Assembly: GCA_037176905.1 (NCBI GenBank)
Contig: JBBBWG010030310.1
Span: forward strand, 1-64,000
Length of the DNA stretch: 64,000 nucleotides
From: Azolla pinnata
Taxonomy: Eukaryota > Streptophyta > Polypodiopsida > Salviniales > Salviniaceae
Reading direction: 5' to 3'
Part shown: piece by piece, positions 1-10,304 of the stretch
Layout: every line of letters begins with the position of its first letter
Numbering within the stretch: position 1 is the first letter of the stretch
Made by a program: the position numbers and the translations under genes
Notes under the pieces: generated by a model
Seen by the model: the letters and a program-made list of their open reading frames with translations, nothing else
Databases searched by the model: none
What the model was told of the DNA's origin: nothing

Positions 1-299
1 ATTTCGAATTAAGCCAAGTTGTTGATGAGACATTGGAGGATTTAGTCGACAAGGTTGCAGAAGGACAAAACAATATTCTTCATATATATAGGTACTGTAT
101 TAAATATTTGAAGATCCCAATTACCATTGTGAAAACTCACTTTGATAGACAAGCATGATCACCAAATCACATGTATACACAACAATAAGTGGCTATTGTT
201 AGAAATAAGAGAAATAACAAGCATTATGGGCATACACGATATCTTGCTAGTAGTATTCGTCAATGTATAAGACGAACGATAAATTGCGTTGTTAGGTTG

Positions 300-630
300 A
301 GCCCAAAAGAAGAGGAATGGTTCAATTAACAAATGGAAATAAACTTTGACACCATTGTCAAGGTGCTTATTGTTAATTGTAAAATGATTGCTCCAGGTGG
401 CACACCAAGTTTTCCCTCTTCGATCCAGATAAAACCTTTCTATTGCGTCACGTAGATGCCTTCAAATAAATCATCGTATTAGAAAGCAATCTTCATGTCC
501 ATTTGAAGGAATTGTAAATCATTAGAAAGTAGTTAGCTTCACAGCAGGAGAAAAAGTTTCGTTGAAATCACTTCCATGTTGCTTCAAGTCCTTTGCTACA
601 AGTCACGCCTTAAATCCCAAGGTTGCCGAG
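300..630 (-). mobile_element. Ty1/copia retrotransposon fragment (reverse transcriptase part)
   Basis: On the minus strand this stretch resembles the start of the copia-class reverse transcriptase domain: wording like KARLVAK is followed by FNETFSP and VKLTT, then by text like the EDIY..QPEGF region. Only this piece of pol is recognisable; no LTRs, gag or integrase were seen beside it. It is clearly broken, with several breaks in about 300 bases, so it looks old. Family assignment rests on pattern recognition of the RT motif order. Confidence 0.7.
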
Positions 631-2521
631 TCGATAATGTGACTGCTTAACAGATTAACAATCAAACTGAATAAGGACAAGTAAAATAATAGAATGAGCA
701 GAAGACTTGATGAAGTAAAAAAAAAATGCTAAAAGAAAGTAGATAAATGAACAAAAGCAAATGAGAAACATAGAGGAAATTCTCCAGACCGGGAAAACAA
801 TTACAAACTAAGGTCCAAGTTAGGATTAGGAAACAGGTTTTACCAAACTGGGGACATTATCAACTTTGTAGAACATCATACCAAGGCTCTGCGATCAATT
901 TTGATCAATTTCAATCTCACAACATATGCACAGTTCCTATACAAATAAATGTATAGTGTGGAAAGACTAAATGAGAAAAATACACGTGATCTTGTGCTAG
1001 GGAGCGGTGTCATATGAATAGAATAGAATAAAAAGTTTTAACGTCCACAAAGAGGCAAATTTTGACCCCCAACAAGAAGAGAATCGTGCCAAAGGTGGAG
1101 GAGAAGTGACAAGATTTGTCCTGTTTTTCTTTTCATTGTAAAGCTAAACCATGAAACAAAACAAGAAACATATTGCAAAAGACATATCTTCTATATAAGA
1201 GACAAAAGAGACAATCCTGTTCTTTGCTAGGAGAACATACAAGCCATAATAAAAAGATCAGAACAGAACTAGGTCAATGCTAAGATTGAAGGACAAGAAA
1301 GCTCTCTATCTCTATATATACACATACAGGAATAGGTCTTTATTCAATTAACAATTTTAAAAGACTGATGATGCACATGGACAGGACACATATACACACA
1401 TATAAATGCTGTTTTGGTTATGAAAATGACATACCTGTGGCAAAATAGCACCGAAACGCACTTCTTGTATCACGGCTCTTGTTCACCGGTTTAGAGTTAA
1501 AGGTATAGAAATTTAACCAATGTGCGACTCTTAGAGCAACTCAGGGGCCACAAATTTGACCTTATGCTTATAATCTCAGCATTATGACATCTGATCGAAT
1601 TGAGAAGGAGATGATGAATAGACCATCTTTGCTAAAGAAACAGGTCATCAGTTGACCATACACAAAGTCTTGTCCCCAGGAATCGGTCTGACAAGGTTGG
1701 AAGCAAGTGTCTTGAAATGTAGGCCATGGCCTTTCTAATCCATCTCAATTCTGGGATGAGCCTTTTTCCTTTTTGAACTTTCTTTTTCGCTTTCTGAACC
1801 TCCCTTCAATTCATTCTCAACTCGGGGAACTTCTTCATCGTCGAGTGGGGAATCGAATCTCGACCAAGTGTATATGCTTAGCAGCATTGGAAGTGCAATA
1901 CATCATTCTCATTGTCACATCTTCTTTCTTTGGGAATCAAAGTGCTCACCTGGGTGCATAAAAGCGTTTCGATTTATACTGCCTTTTCAAGACTCCTTGT
2001 TATGAAGGAGAAGCTAGGCGGAGACCTGAATGATGCAAACAAAGGCATTATTACCAAGATCAAGAATCAAATCTAAACCATTACAACATGGTAAGTATGC
2101 TTAGGCAGCATCCACATTCAGAATCCATATATCCACGATGGCGTACCTGTATGCCATGCAATTGGAACATGTGAGCGGAGCCCTGCAGAATACAACAGCT
2201 TTGATCGGAAAGCTTTTGCTGCAAGGCACGGCGAACCTGAAGGTTGTTTTAGACATATCTACTCCATGATCATTCTACCCCTGCCAAGCAAAAACACTTT
2301 CTTCCAACCAGATGATTTTATGCCTCATTAAAGTTCTGGTCTTCCGTTCGGATTTCAACTCCATCCGTCATTTAAAGAAAGAAAATGACCCATGCAGAGC
2401 TAACATGATGCATGATGATGCTGATGTGCCAACCACAGCCCAGACTCCTTAACTGTGTCAACAATGGAGAGATTGAAGGGGTTCCGATGCTCGCAACTCA
2501 TTTCCACTTGTCAATCAGAAT
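631..2521. other. No gene recognised
   Basis: AT-rich sequence with only short open frames, none with a recognisable domain or splice pattern. It could hold decayed transposon flanks belonging with the copia fragment to its left, or an untranslated end of an unseen gene. Nothing else is supported. Confidence 0.4.
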
Positions 2522-3262
2522 GAAGAGCCCAAGTGATTGATCCGTCGATCACGAGAGCTTATAACAAGAAAGCAGAGCCAAAACTACCGCACGTTCAGAT
2601 TTTCAGTAGCTCCATATTCATCAAAATAATAGAAAGATCGGAAGGCTGTGTATGTTCACAACCTATTTTCACATGACAAACAAACTGACGAGCTCGTGCG
2701 ATTGATCCATCAATCATGAAGAGAGCCTACAACAAGAAACCAGAGCCAAAACCACCACGCATTCAGATTTTCACGAGCTCCATATTCATCAAAATGATAA
2801 AAAGATCGAAAGGTTATGTACGCGCACAACCCATGCTCACAGAATGAAGAGCCCAGTGTTCGATCCATCGATCATGGAGAGAGCCTCCAACAAGCCAGAA
2901 CCACCATGTATTCAGATTTTCACCAGCTCCATATTCATCAAAATGATTGAAATATTGCGAGGTTATGTACGCTCCCGACTTATTTTCATGCCACATGCAG
3001 AAATGAAGAGCCCATGTCATCGATGATTGATCATGAAGAGAGCCTACAACAAGAAACCAGAGCCAAAACCAACAGGTACTCAGATTTTTCACCAGCTCCA
3101 CATTCATCACAGCCTACAGTGATGGATAGATTATGTATGCTCACAAAAAGAAATGAAAAAGCCCATCTGTCAATCATCAGAGAGCCCACAGCAAGAAACC
3201 AGAGGCAAAACCACCGTTTGTTCAGACTTCCAGAACTCCATATCCAACACAATGAAGAGGCC
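2522..3262. repeat. Tandem repeat, about 150-165 bp unit, 4-5 units
   Basis: Diverged units start with a GAAGAGCCC-like box at about 2522, 2687, 2846, 3005, 3155 and 3254 (last one cut short). Each carries a shared 'aacaagaaaccagagccaaaacc' type block followed by 'ttcagattttcac' and 'ctccatattcatc'. Spacing is 165, 159, 159 and 150 bp. Short open frames on both strands run through the units but differ between copies, so I do not call a protein. Confidence 0.85.
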
Positions 3263-3823
3263 TTCCGCGAACTTGGATAATCTGTTTAATGATCTCTTCT
3301 TTTGAAGACGTAAGGCAGGAAAAAACATAGATAGCTTTGAATGCACATGAATGAGAAAGAAAAGGTCTCAACCCTAAACCCTCAAACCTAAATCATTCAT
3401 TCCTCAGAGGTAAGTAATGGCAGATGCTGACTTCGATGATCTCTGCTCCAAGCCACGGAAACGGAGAGCTTTCTAAGACACCAAATGAGAAGGAACATGA
3501 GACACAAAAGACGGTTGAGGAAAAGCAGAGAAACACTTACAGAGAAAACCGCATAAACGTTCCGGCTTCTGCAAGCAGAAAGAGCCAAGAACGGAGTTCT
3601 CCATCGCACCCATCGTTTCTTAGCAGAACGACTGGAAGTCTAAAGTTTTCTGCTTCTTAGGGTTTCAGAAATGATAAAACCCTTCCTCGCAAAATCAGAG
3701 CAAACGCACATGATTATATACTTGGTGTTCCACAAATCAATCTGCCAAATAGAAACACAAACAGATTCTTTACAGTATTTCATCCTCAATATGGTATCTA
3801 CAGCCATCATCAGATCAGCCATG

Positions 3824-4100
3824 GCGCATCATCATCATCATCTTCTTCTTCTTCTTCATCCTCTTCTTTGGACACTTCTTCGTATCTCTATATCATCTTC
3901 TTCTACCGTCTTCTCCATCATCTTCTTAGTCTTCATCATCATTTTCACCTTCATCATTCATCACCATCTTCTTCTTCTTTTTCTTCTTCATCATCATTTT
4001 CATCATCTTCGTCACCGCTGTCATCATGATCATCTTCTTAATCATCTTCTTCTTCTTCTTCGCCTTCATCTTCTTCATCCTCATCAATTTCTTCTCATCA
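3824..4100. repeat. CAT/CTT trinucleotide-rich tract
   Basis: Mixed (CAT)n and (CTT)n simple sequence of nearly 300 bp. The His/Leu- and Lys/Met-rich open frames across it are products of the repeat and are not called as genes. Confidence 0.85.
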
Positions 4101-4599
4101 CGTGGTCTGATGATGTTCCTTTTCACAGATAACGCAAATACTAGATTGACAACATCAAGAAAACAAGCTTTTCTTTCTGTTTCGATTATCATACATTTCC
4201 ATGTCCTTGAGATGCAGAAAACAAACGAAGAAAACAAACGAATTGGACACAACAGATTGGCAGTGTAAAATTCAAAAGCTTCTGAAAGAATAATTGAGAG
4301 ATAATTTATACATTTCTTGTGTTGCTGTTCTTCTCGTTCCTGATCAGATGTGAAGAATGACTTCAGGGAAACCATAGCAATCCATTCTTCATCTTTCTCT
4401 CGGGGAGAATAAGATGGAACCTTCTACGGTCCAAAAACCTGTTATTCTATACATTTCTACACCTTCGTCTTTCTTTCCTCTTTACAAAAGGGAGGAATGA
4501 TATAGAGAGAGCATCAGAAATCCTAGTCCATAGACCTTGATCGGTGCCTTTCCCTTTACAGAAGAACCAATCGATCAGATCTTTTCTCTTTCAACAGAA

Positions 4600-5145
4600 T
4601 CAGTCGAGTTTGCCATTCGGTTTCTGGTTACAAGTCCCGGGGTTTGATACCAGAGAGAAAATGGCAGCAGATACAACTGCGGTGAGGGAAGACAGAGAAG
4701 AGAGCGAAGTGAAACCGATTGGATCAAGGATTAACGGCGATTTAAGAGCGCCATGGAGAGCTCCGATGCAGGCGACAACCATAACCGGAAAAATGAAAGG
4801 AATAAGCATAAATCCCACCATGAAAGCAAACGACCCGATCACCATGAGCGTGGAAGAGATGCCGAGGAGCAGCGAAGCAAGGCCTAACACGGAGAACTGA
4901 GGGGTTCTGAAGGAAGCAAAGGAGGACGGAGAAGAAGAAGAAGAAGCGGGAAGCTGTGATATATGGCGAAGAATGAAGTGGATTCCATCAGAAGAAGGTG
5001 AAGAGGAAGCATCGGCGGCCGGATTGGAACTGAGAAGATCAAGGCAGGCTATGGAGACCTGTCGGATCAAACGATCGGCACAAGGCGGAAGATGAGGATA
5101 AGAGCGGAGGGAGTGGGGGATGTATGCGGGAGTGGGGGAAGCCAT
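4600..5145 (-). CDS. Putative two-helix membrane protein
   Basis: An ATG at 5145 opens a 181-codon frame. Residues 1-80 are Pro/Ser-rich and read like an organelle-targeting or disordered N-terminus. Two long hydrophobic stretches follow (about residues 84-108 and 112-128), with a third hydrophobic segment near the end. Composition is that of a real plant protein rather than a repeat by-product, and the gene has its own upstream leader with CTT-rich DNA (GAA on the plus strand). I do not recognise the family. A plausible splice donor (CTG|GTATCA) lies at about 4651, so the last 17 or so residues may be intron and further exons may lie to the left; a single-exon reading is equally possible. 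No homologue can be named from sequence alone. Confidence 0.55.
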   Translation of the reverse strand: MASPTPAYIPHSLRSYPHLPPCADRLIRQVSIACLDLLSSNPAADASSSPSSDGIHFILRHISQLPASSSSSPSSFASFRTPQFSVLGLASLLLGISSTLMVIGSFAFMVGFMLIPFIFPVMVVACIGALHGALKSPLILDPIGFTSLSSLSSLTAVVSAAIFSLVSNPGTCNQKPNGKLD

Positions 5146-5249
5146 AGACTGAGGGATTAGGGTTAGGGCAAAGGATGAAGGTTCCCTGCTCTTGTCTGAG
5201 GCTGGAGGTAACGGCAGCAGCGATGACGACGAAAAACCGGCGAACGGCG

Positions 5250-5850
5250 GAGAAGAAGAAGAAGAAGAAGAAGAAGAAGAAGAAGAAGACGAAGACGAAG
5301 ACGAAGAAGAAGAAGAAGAAGAAGACGAAGACGAAGAAGACGAAGACGAAGAAGAAGAAGAAGAAGAAGACGGAAATCTGTGTTGCGGATTTCCGACAAG
5401 GCTACGGAATGAGAAGAATTTCGGGAGGCGGAAGCGGGGCCTTCTGTTCTCCGGCCTGGATCCTGCAGGAGGCTGCGCGACGACGAAGAGGAGGAAGGAG
5501 GAAACGAAGCGTTAGGGTTAGGGTTAGGGTTAGGGTTAGGGTTAGGGATCTGTGAGGTCGGAACGGGGGAAGCTGTTGGAAGGGAAGGAGAAGAAGAAGA
5601 AGAAGAAGACGCAGAAGGGGAAGGGGAAGGAGAGGACCTCTCCGATTTCTGCAGGTTTTTCTGCAGTCGAAGCAGAAGCAGAAGCAGGCGATGGCGATGG
5701 CGATGGCGATGGCGACGAAGACGAAGACGAAGACGAAGGAAAACGGAAATGAAATGAAATGAAATGAAATGAAATGTGAAATGAAATGAAATGAAATGAA
5801 ATGTGAAATGAAATGAAACGAAAATGAAAATGAAACGTAACGTAACGTAA
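5250..5850. repeat. Cluster of simple repeats upstream of the 4.6-5.1 kb gene, including TTAGGG x6
   Basis: In order: (GAA/GAC)n at about 5250-5372; six perfect TTAGGG units at 5512-5547; (GAA)n at about 5590-5610; (GATGGC)n at about 5690-5713; (GAC/GAA)n to 5737; a GAAAT pentamer array at about 5745-5820; and four AACGT units at about 5837-5852. All lie in the upstream region of the minus-strand membrane-protein gene. On that gene's coding strand the hexamer reads CCCTAA and the trinucleotide tracts read pyrimidine-rich. Confidence 0.9.
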
Positions 5851-6090
5851 CGTGAAGAAACAAAAACAAAAGAAGAGAAATTACAGCCTTCGCTTTTCTG
5901 AACGGGTTTTCCCTAATTCCATTGGAGAAAGATGCATGTACCATCGGAAATGAATTTTATTTTATTTTTAACAAGATCCTTTCATCAGTAAAGAAACGAT
6001 ACAAACGTAGATAAGCTAAACTAATCAGTGGACAAATCGTAAGATACCGATGACAGCAAAACTAGTATTGGATGGGAATACTACGTCTTT

Positions 6091-6505
6091 TGTACGACGA
6101 TTGATGAAGATGCTAGAACACAGGTTTATATCTTGTTATGTTGCTCAAGGTACATGGATAGTTATATCAAAATTGTGAGGGTCATTAACTGGAAATGTTT
6201 TGTCACCTTTTCGATACGCTTTAATTGACAATGGTTGAGTTTTTACCAACCCCAATATACATAAGAAGAAGAAGAATGAGGAGGAGGAGGAGAAAAAGAA
6301 AAAGACACATTTCCAATGGTATATCTGTCGTTTGTATGACGATTGATACGAATGTTAGACATGGGTTTATATCTTACCATGTTATTAAAAGTATATAGAT
6401 TGTTACATTGTAAATGTGGGGGCTGTTAACTATAAATGTTTTTTGTATGTTTTCAATTGGTTCTCATTGAAAATGATAGAGTTTTACCGACCCTAACATA
6501 TAAGA
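6091..6505. repeat. Diverged direct duplication, about 175 bp twice
   Basis: Copy 1 (about 6091-6268) and copy 2 (about 6331-6505) share the order 'gacgattgat', 'ggtttatatctt', 'gggt/ggct..taact..aaatgtttt' and 'gttttaccgacc'-like blocks, offset by about 240 bp. A purine-rich GAA/GAG spacer separates them. Identity is moderate, suggesting an old duplication. No coding potential was seen in 5946-6790. Confidence 0.65.
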
Positions 6506-6801
6506 TTGTGTTATTTGAGGTACTTGGGGCATGTGATACAATTGAAGTTCGAAGAATGGTTTTTTATTCGATTGGTCTATGTTAACATATATGTATGATT
6601 AAAAGGAAAGTTGATTTGGTCGTTTTCACAATTATATTCATCTTGTCTCGATGTGTTGACCTTGGCATATCACTACTTTTAAAGTAGTTTCCATAACAAG
6701 GGGTTTTTGTATCGTCGTGTTGTTTTAATACAAACGTTATACATTCATTTACGAAAAACATTCTGAGAAGAAAGATTTGCTGAGAGCACCGGGTCTAGTC
6801 A

Positions 6802-7470
6802 CACATGCATACATACATACATACATACATACACACATGCACACATACGCACACACACATCATGCGCGCACAATCACATACCACATACCAACATACAAAC
6901 ATGCACACATACATACATGCACACACACATAGATTCATACAGAAACGCACACATGCACACATGCATACATACATACGCATGCACACATGCACACATGCAT
7001 ACATACATACCCATGCACACATATATGCACACATACATACATACAGAAACGCACACACACATACATACATACAGAAACGCACGCACACATACATACATAC
7101 ATAAACGCACACACACATACATACATACAGAAACGCACACACACATACATACATGCACACACAACACATACGCACACATATATACACATGCATACATACA
7201 ATCACACGGCCACATACATGCATGCATATGCATACATGCACACACACATGCATGCATGCACACATACATGCATACATACGGACACATACATACATGCATA
7301 TGCATACATACATACATACATGCACGCATACACATGCACGCACACATACATGCCTGCATGCACACACAAACACATGCATACATACATACATACGGACACA
7401 TACATACATGCATGTGCACACATACATACATACATGCACGCATGCATGCATACACACATACCCACATGTA
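6802..7470. repeat. CATA/CACA/CATG microsatellite, about 670 bp
   Basis: Near-continuous tetranucleotide array (CATA with CACA and CATG variants) ending about 80 bp before the MHF1 start codon. Long open frames in all six frames consist only of Cys/Met/Tyr/Val or His/Thr/Ile repeats and are by-products of the four-base period. Confidence 0.95.
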
Positions 7471-7549
7471 ATACACTGATTGCATACCCATTCAAAGCGC
7501 AAGAACTGATGAGGCGCGCAGAGAGAAAGAAGAAGAAGCGGGTTTGGCG

Positions 7550-9435
7550 ATGGCGGACGACTCAGAAGACGTGGAGCTTCAGCATCGCCTTGGCGAGCGC
7601 CTCAGAGACCGCCTCACGCTCTCCGTCATCAACATAGCAGAGGATCAAGGTACTGAATGCTCCTCCGTTCATGCTTGCATGCACGACATACATGCGCGCA
7701 TACACAGGCCCACATACGGAAAGCGAATGCACACATGCACACACGCACGTATGTACATGCATTGAGCTTGCATGCATGCATGCACGCATACATACATGCA
7801 CGTATACATACACCGACACATACATGCATTGGCACGTGCGTGCATGCGTGCACGCATGTGCATATGCACTCAACAAACATACATACATACACAAATGCAC
7901 ACATGTATGCATGCTTGCATGCACACACATACAAACATACATCGATGCGTGCATGCTTTCATGGGTACACACACATACAAACATACATCGATGCATGCAT
8001 GCTTTCATGGGTATACATACATACAAACATACGTCGGTGCATGCATGCTTTCATGGGTATACACACATAGAAACATGCATTGATGCATGCACGCTGAAAT
8101 GCATACATGCATATGCGCCTACATACGTACATCGATACGTGCATGCTTACATATACACACATACACACCAGACAAGCATACATACATGCTTACACCAGTG
8201 CATGGATGTATGCTTACATGCATGCTCACATGCATATGTATTTTTTCTCTTTGTTTTCCCAGCAAAACAGAGGAATTGTGTGATTTCGCCCACGGTCATG
8301 GCAGCTGTGGCTGATTTGACGTTCAAATACGCAGGTGAGTGTGAGAGATAGAGGGAGGAAGAGAGGAAGAGAGAGGGATCGATTTGATTCATTAATGGAG
8401 AAATGCAGAACAGCTTGGTCGTGACCTGGAAATGTTTGCTCAACACGCCGGTCGCAAAATCATTAATGTTGATGATGTTATTCTAGCAGGTATGTTCATG
8501 GAAGTTGTTTTGCTGAAAAGAAGATTCGGTTATAAGATTCTGAATGATGGCTTTTCTGTGACAAAAGCATTTGAAACAAAGTATATTCGTGTAATGATGA
8601 TAGCTTTCTCTTGGCAAATGCCATTGCAAACATTTGGAATATTCATTTTACCTCAGAATTGTGAATAGAACTTCCATGAGTGTCATTGGGGCCACTACAT
8701 TGCTTGGAGAACTTCCATATGAAAGCACTGATCTCAAAAATTTCCAGCAGAACTTTTGCCAAAACTTTCCTGAAGGATACTGTATTGTTTGCAGCAGTAG
8801 TGATCAAATGCTCTCATGAATTTCTATGGTTTTAATCTGTTTTAGACTGGTCATTATGTTTGCTTTCTATAAAGAACACGTTCAAGAGAGATCACATCTT
8901 CAAAGGCTTCGATTCACACAAATGTATGCACTAATTCGCTATATATTGCACCGTAGGGAGAAGCATCTCTCTAGTTCTCATTGTGTTCGTGGCACTCAAT
9001 ATAGATTGCCATTGGAAGGCCTTGATTGTATGCTATTACTGGTTCTGTGTCACGTCATTACATTCAAGAAATATACAAGTAATGTAGTAGTTTCATTGGA
9101 GGCTACTCATTCGTATGATTAGCTTCTGCTACTCAGTAATCGAGCATTTGTGGTCATTGTCATTAGCTTTTCTACCATTCCTCATCTTGCTAGCGAGATC
9201 AACAGTATTGGGCTGGTAGAAACTCTACCAATTTTATAAGCAAGTTTGTCATAAGCATAGGACTTCTAAATCTGTCTCTGAGTATGTTCTCTTGAATGAT
9301 GCAGCACACAGGAATGAAGACCTCTCATCTACTGTAAGAGCATTATCTAAGCAAATCTCAAAGACAAAGGATCCTCCACCCGATCGGAAGCGGAAGAAAT
9401 CTGTGCAGCAAAATGTTACTGTAAACATAGATTAG
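7550..9435 (+). CDS. MHF1: MHF1 / CENP-S histone-fold protein
   Basis: Four exons join in consistent phase: 7550-7649, 8263-8334, 8409-8489 and 9305-9435, giving 127 residues. All introns are GT-AG. MHF1 pairs with MHF2 (CENP-X) as a histone-fold DNA-binding module that recruits FANCM helicase; in plants it limits meiotic crossovers and supports replication-fork repair. The histone fold spans about residues 15-90: RLRDRLTLSVINIAED, then AVADLTFKYAEQLGRDLEMF, then HAGRKIINVDDVILAAHRN, closely matching the plant family. The tail is short and basic (PDRKRKK). Length is typical. Intron 1 is almost entirely CATA microsatellite, and another such array lies just upstream of exon 1. An in-frame TTG lies two codons upstream, but ATG 7550 is the natural start. 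Confidence 0.93.
7670..8240. repeat. CATA/CATG microsatellite filling MHF1 intron 1
   Basis: Tetranucleotide CATA/CACA/CATG sequence with a higher-order unit of about 60 bp repeated at about 7940, 8000 and 8050 ('tgcatgctttcatgggtata' core). It occupies nearly the whole intron between exons 1 and 2 of MHF1. Confidence 0.9.
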
Positions 9436-10304
9436 TATATTGTACAATGATTGTATGTTCCTTTTATTGCTGAGCTTAAGAACATTCTGGTGTATTACCT
9501 CTTGCGGGTCTATGGCTTTTTCCCTCAGATTAATCAAAATACGTACCGAGAAAAACCAATGTCGAATTTGTATCTCACTTGTGATGGATCTAATGTTAAC
9601 GGCGTTTGTCAATCTAAATGATTCAAAGAACAATGCCAATTGTTGATATACATGGGGCAAAATATCAAAAGATACATCAGTCTTTATCTCTCAGCAGAAT
9701 TGTACATGATATTAGATCTGTATGTCACATATTTGCCCATTCAATGTTGGGTTATGCAGAGATGATCTAGGTGAGTTCTTCTGTTTATCAGAGAAAAAAC
9801 CTAGGATTGTTTTGTAAGCAGCTATGCTTGAAATTTTGTAATGGCCAGAAAGAGCAAGCAATCCTTCTAAAACAGGCTATGGCAGCTGGGAAGAATGTAA
9901 TTGAAGCAGCAAGTTATGGTGCTTGGAAGGAAGTGATTATCCTATATACATGGGCATCCTGTAGGAGCGATTCTTGGTGTGCTAATTCAGAAGTACCACT
10001 TTTTTATCGTTTCTGTCTGTGATTGATGTGAAGAAATAGAGTGGATTTTGCCATCTCTAACCAGCAAAGCAGGGCTTCTCTTCTCTTTCAAGTACACATC
10101 ATCTTCTGGTCTGCATTCTGATTCCTCTGATGATGTATTTAGAGAAAACCATTCTTAGGGGCTGTTCTTGAATCTTCAGATTTTTGTCATCATCGACGAG
10201 AGAAGAGAAGACGACTCCTGTATTCTGTGTACATATTTGCGTAGATTATACTACGCAGATTCTCTGTTACACTCCTTGTATATCGTGTGATACGTACATG
10301 TAGT
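9436..10304. other. MHF1 3' region and spacer; no further gene recognised
   Basis: Contains the probable 3' untranslated region of MHF1 and the leader of the PPR gene. An open frame at 9771-10022 has no recognisable domain. No tandem array is present. Confidence 0.4.

Noticed and set aside
2814-3280. Tryptophan- and histidine-rich frames in the 2.5-3.3 kb repeat
   Set aside because: Frames shift between units and repeat the same wording; the DNA unit, not a protein, is conserved.
5192-5515. Glu/Asp-rich and Lys-rich frames over the GAA tract
   Set aside because: Created by the trinucleotide repeat in the upstream region of the minus-strand gene; no independent start, splice or domain support.
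6795-7502. Long Cys/Met/Tyr/Val-rich and His/Thr-rich open frames on both strands
   Set aside because: Open in every frame because the CATA array has no stop codons; composition follows the four-base period exactly. Same for 7562-8351 and 52902-54291.
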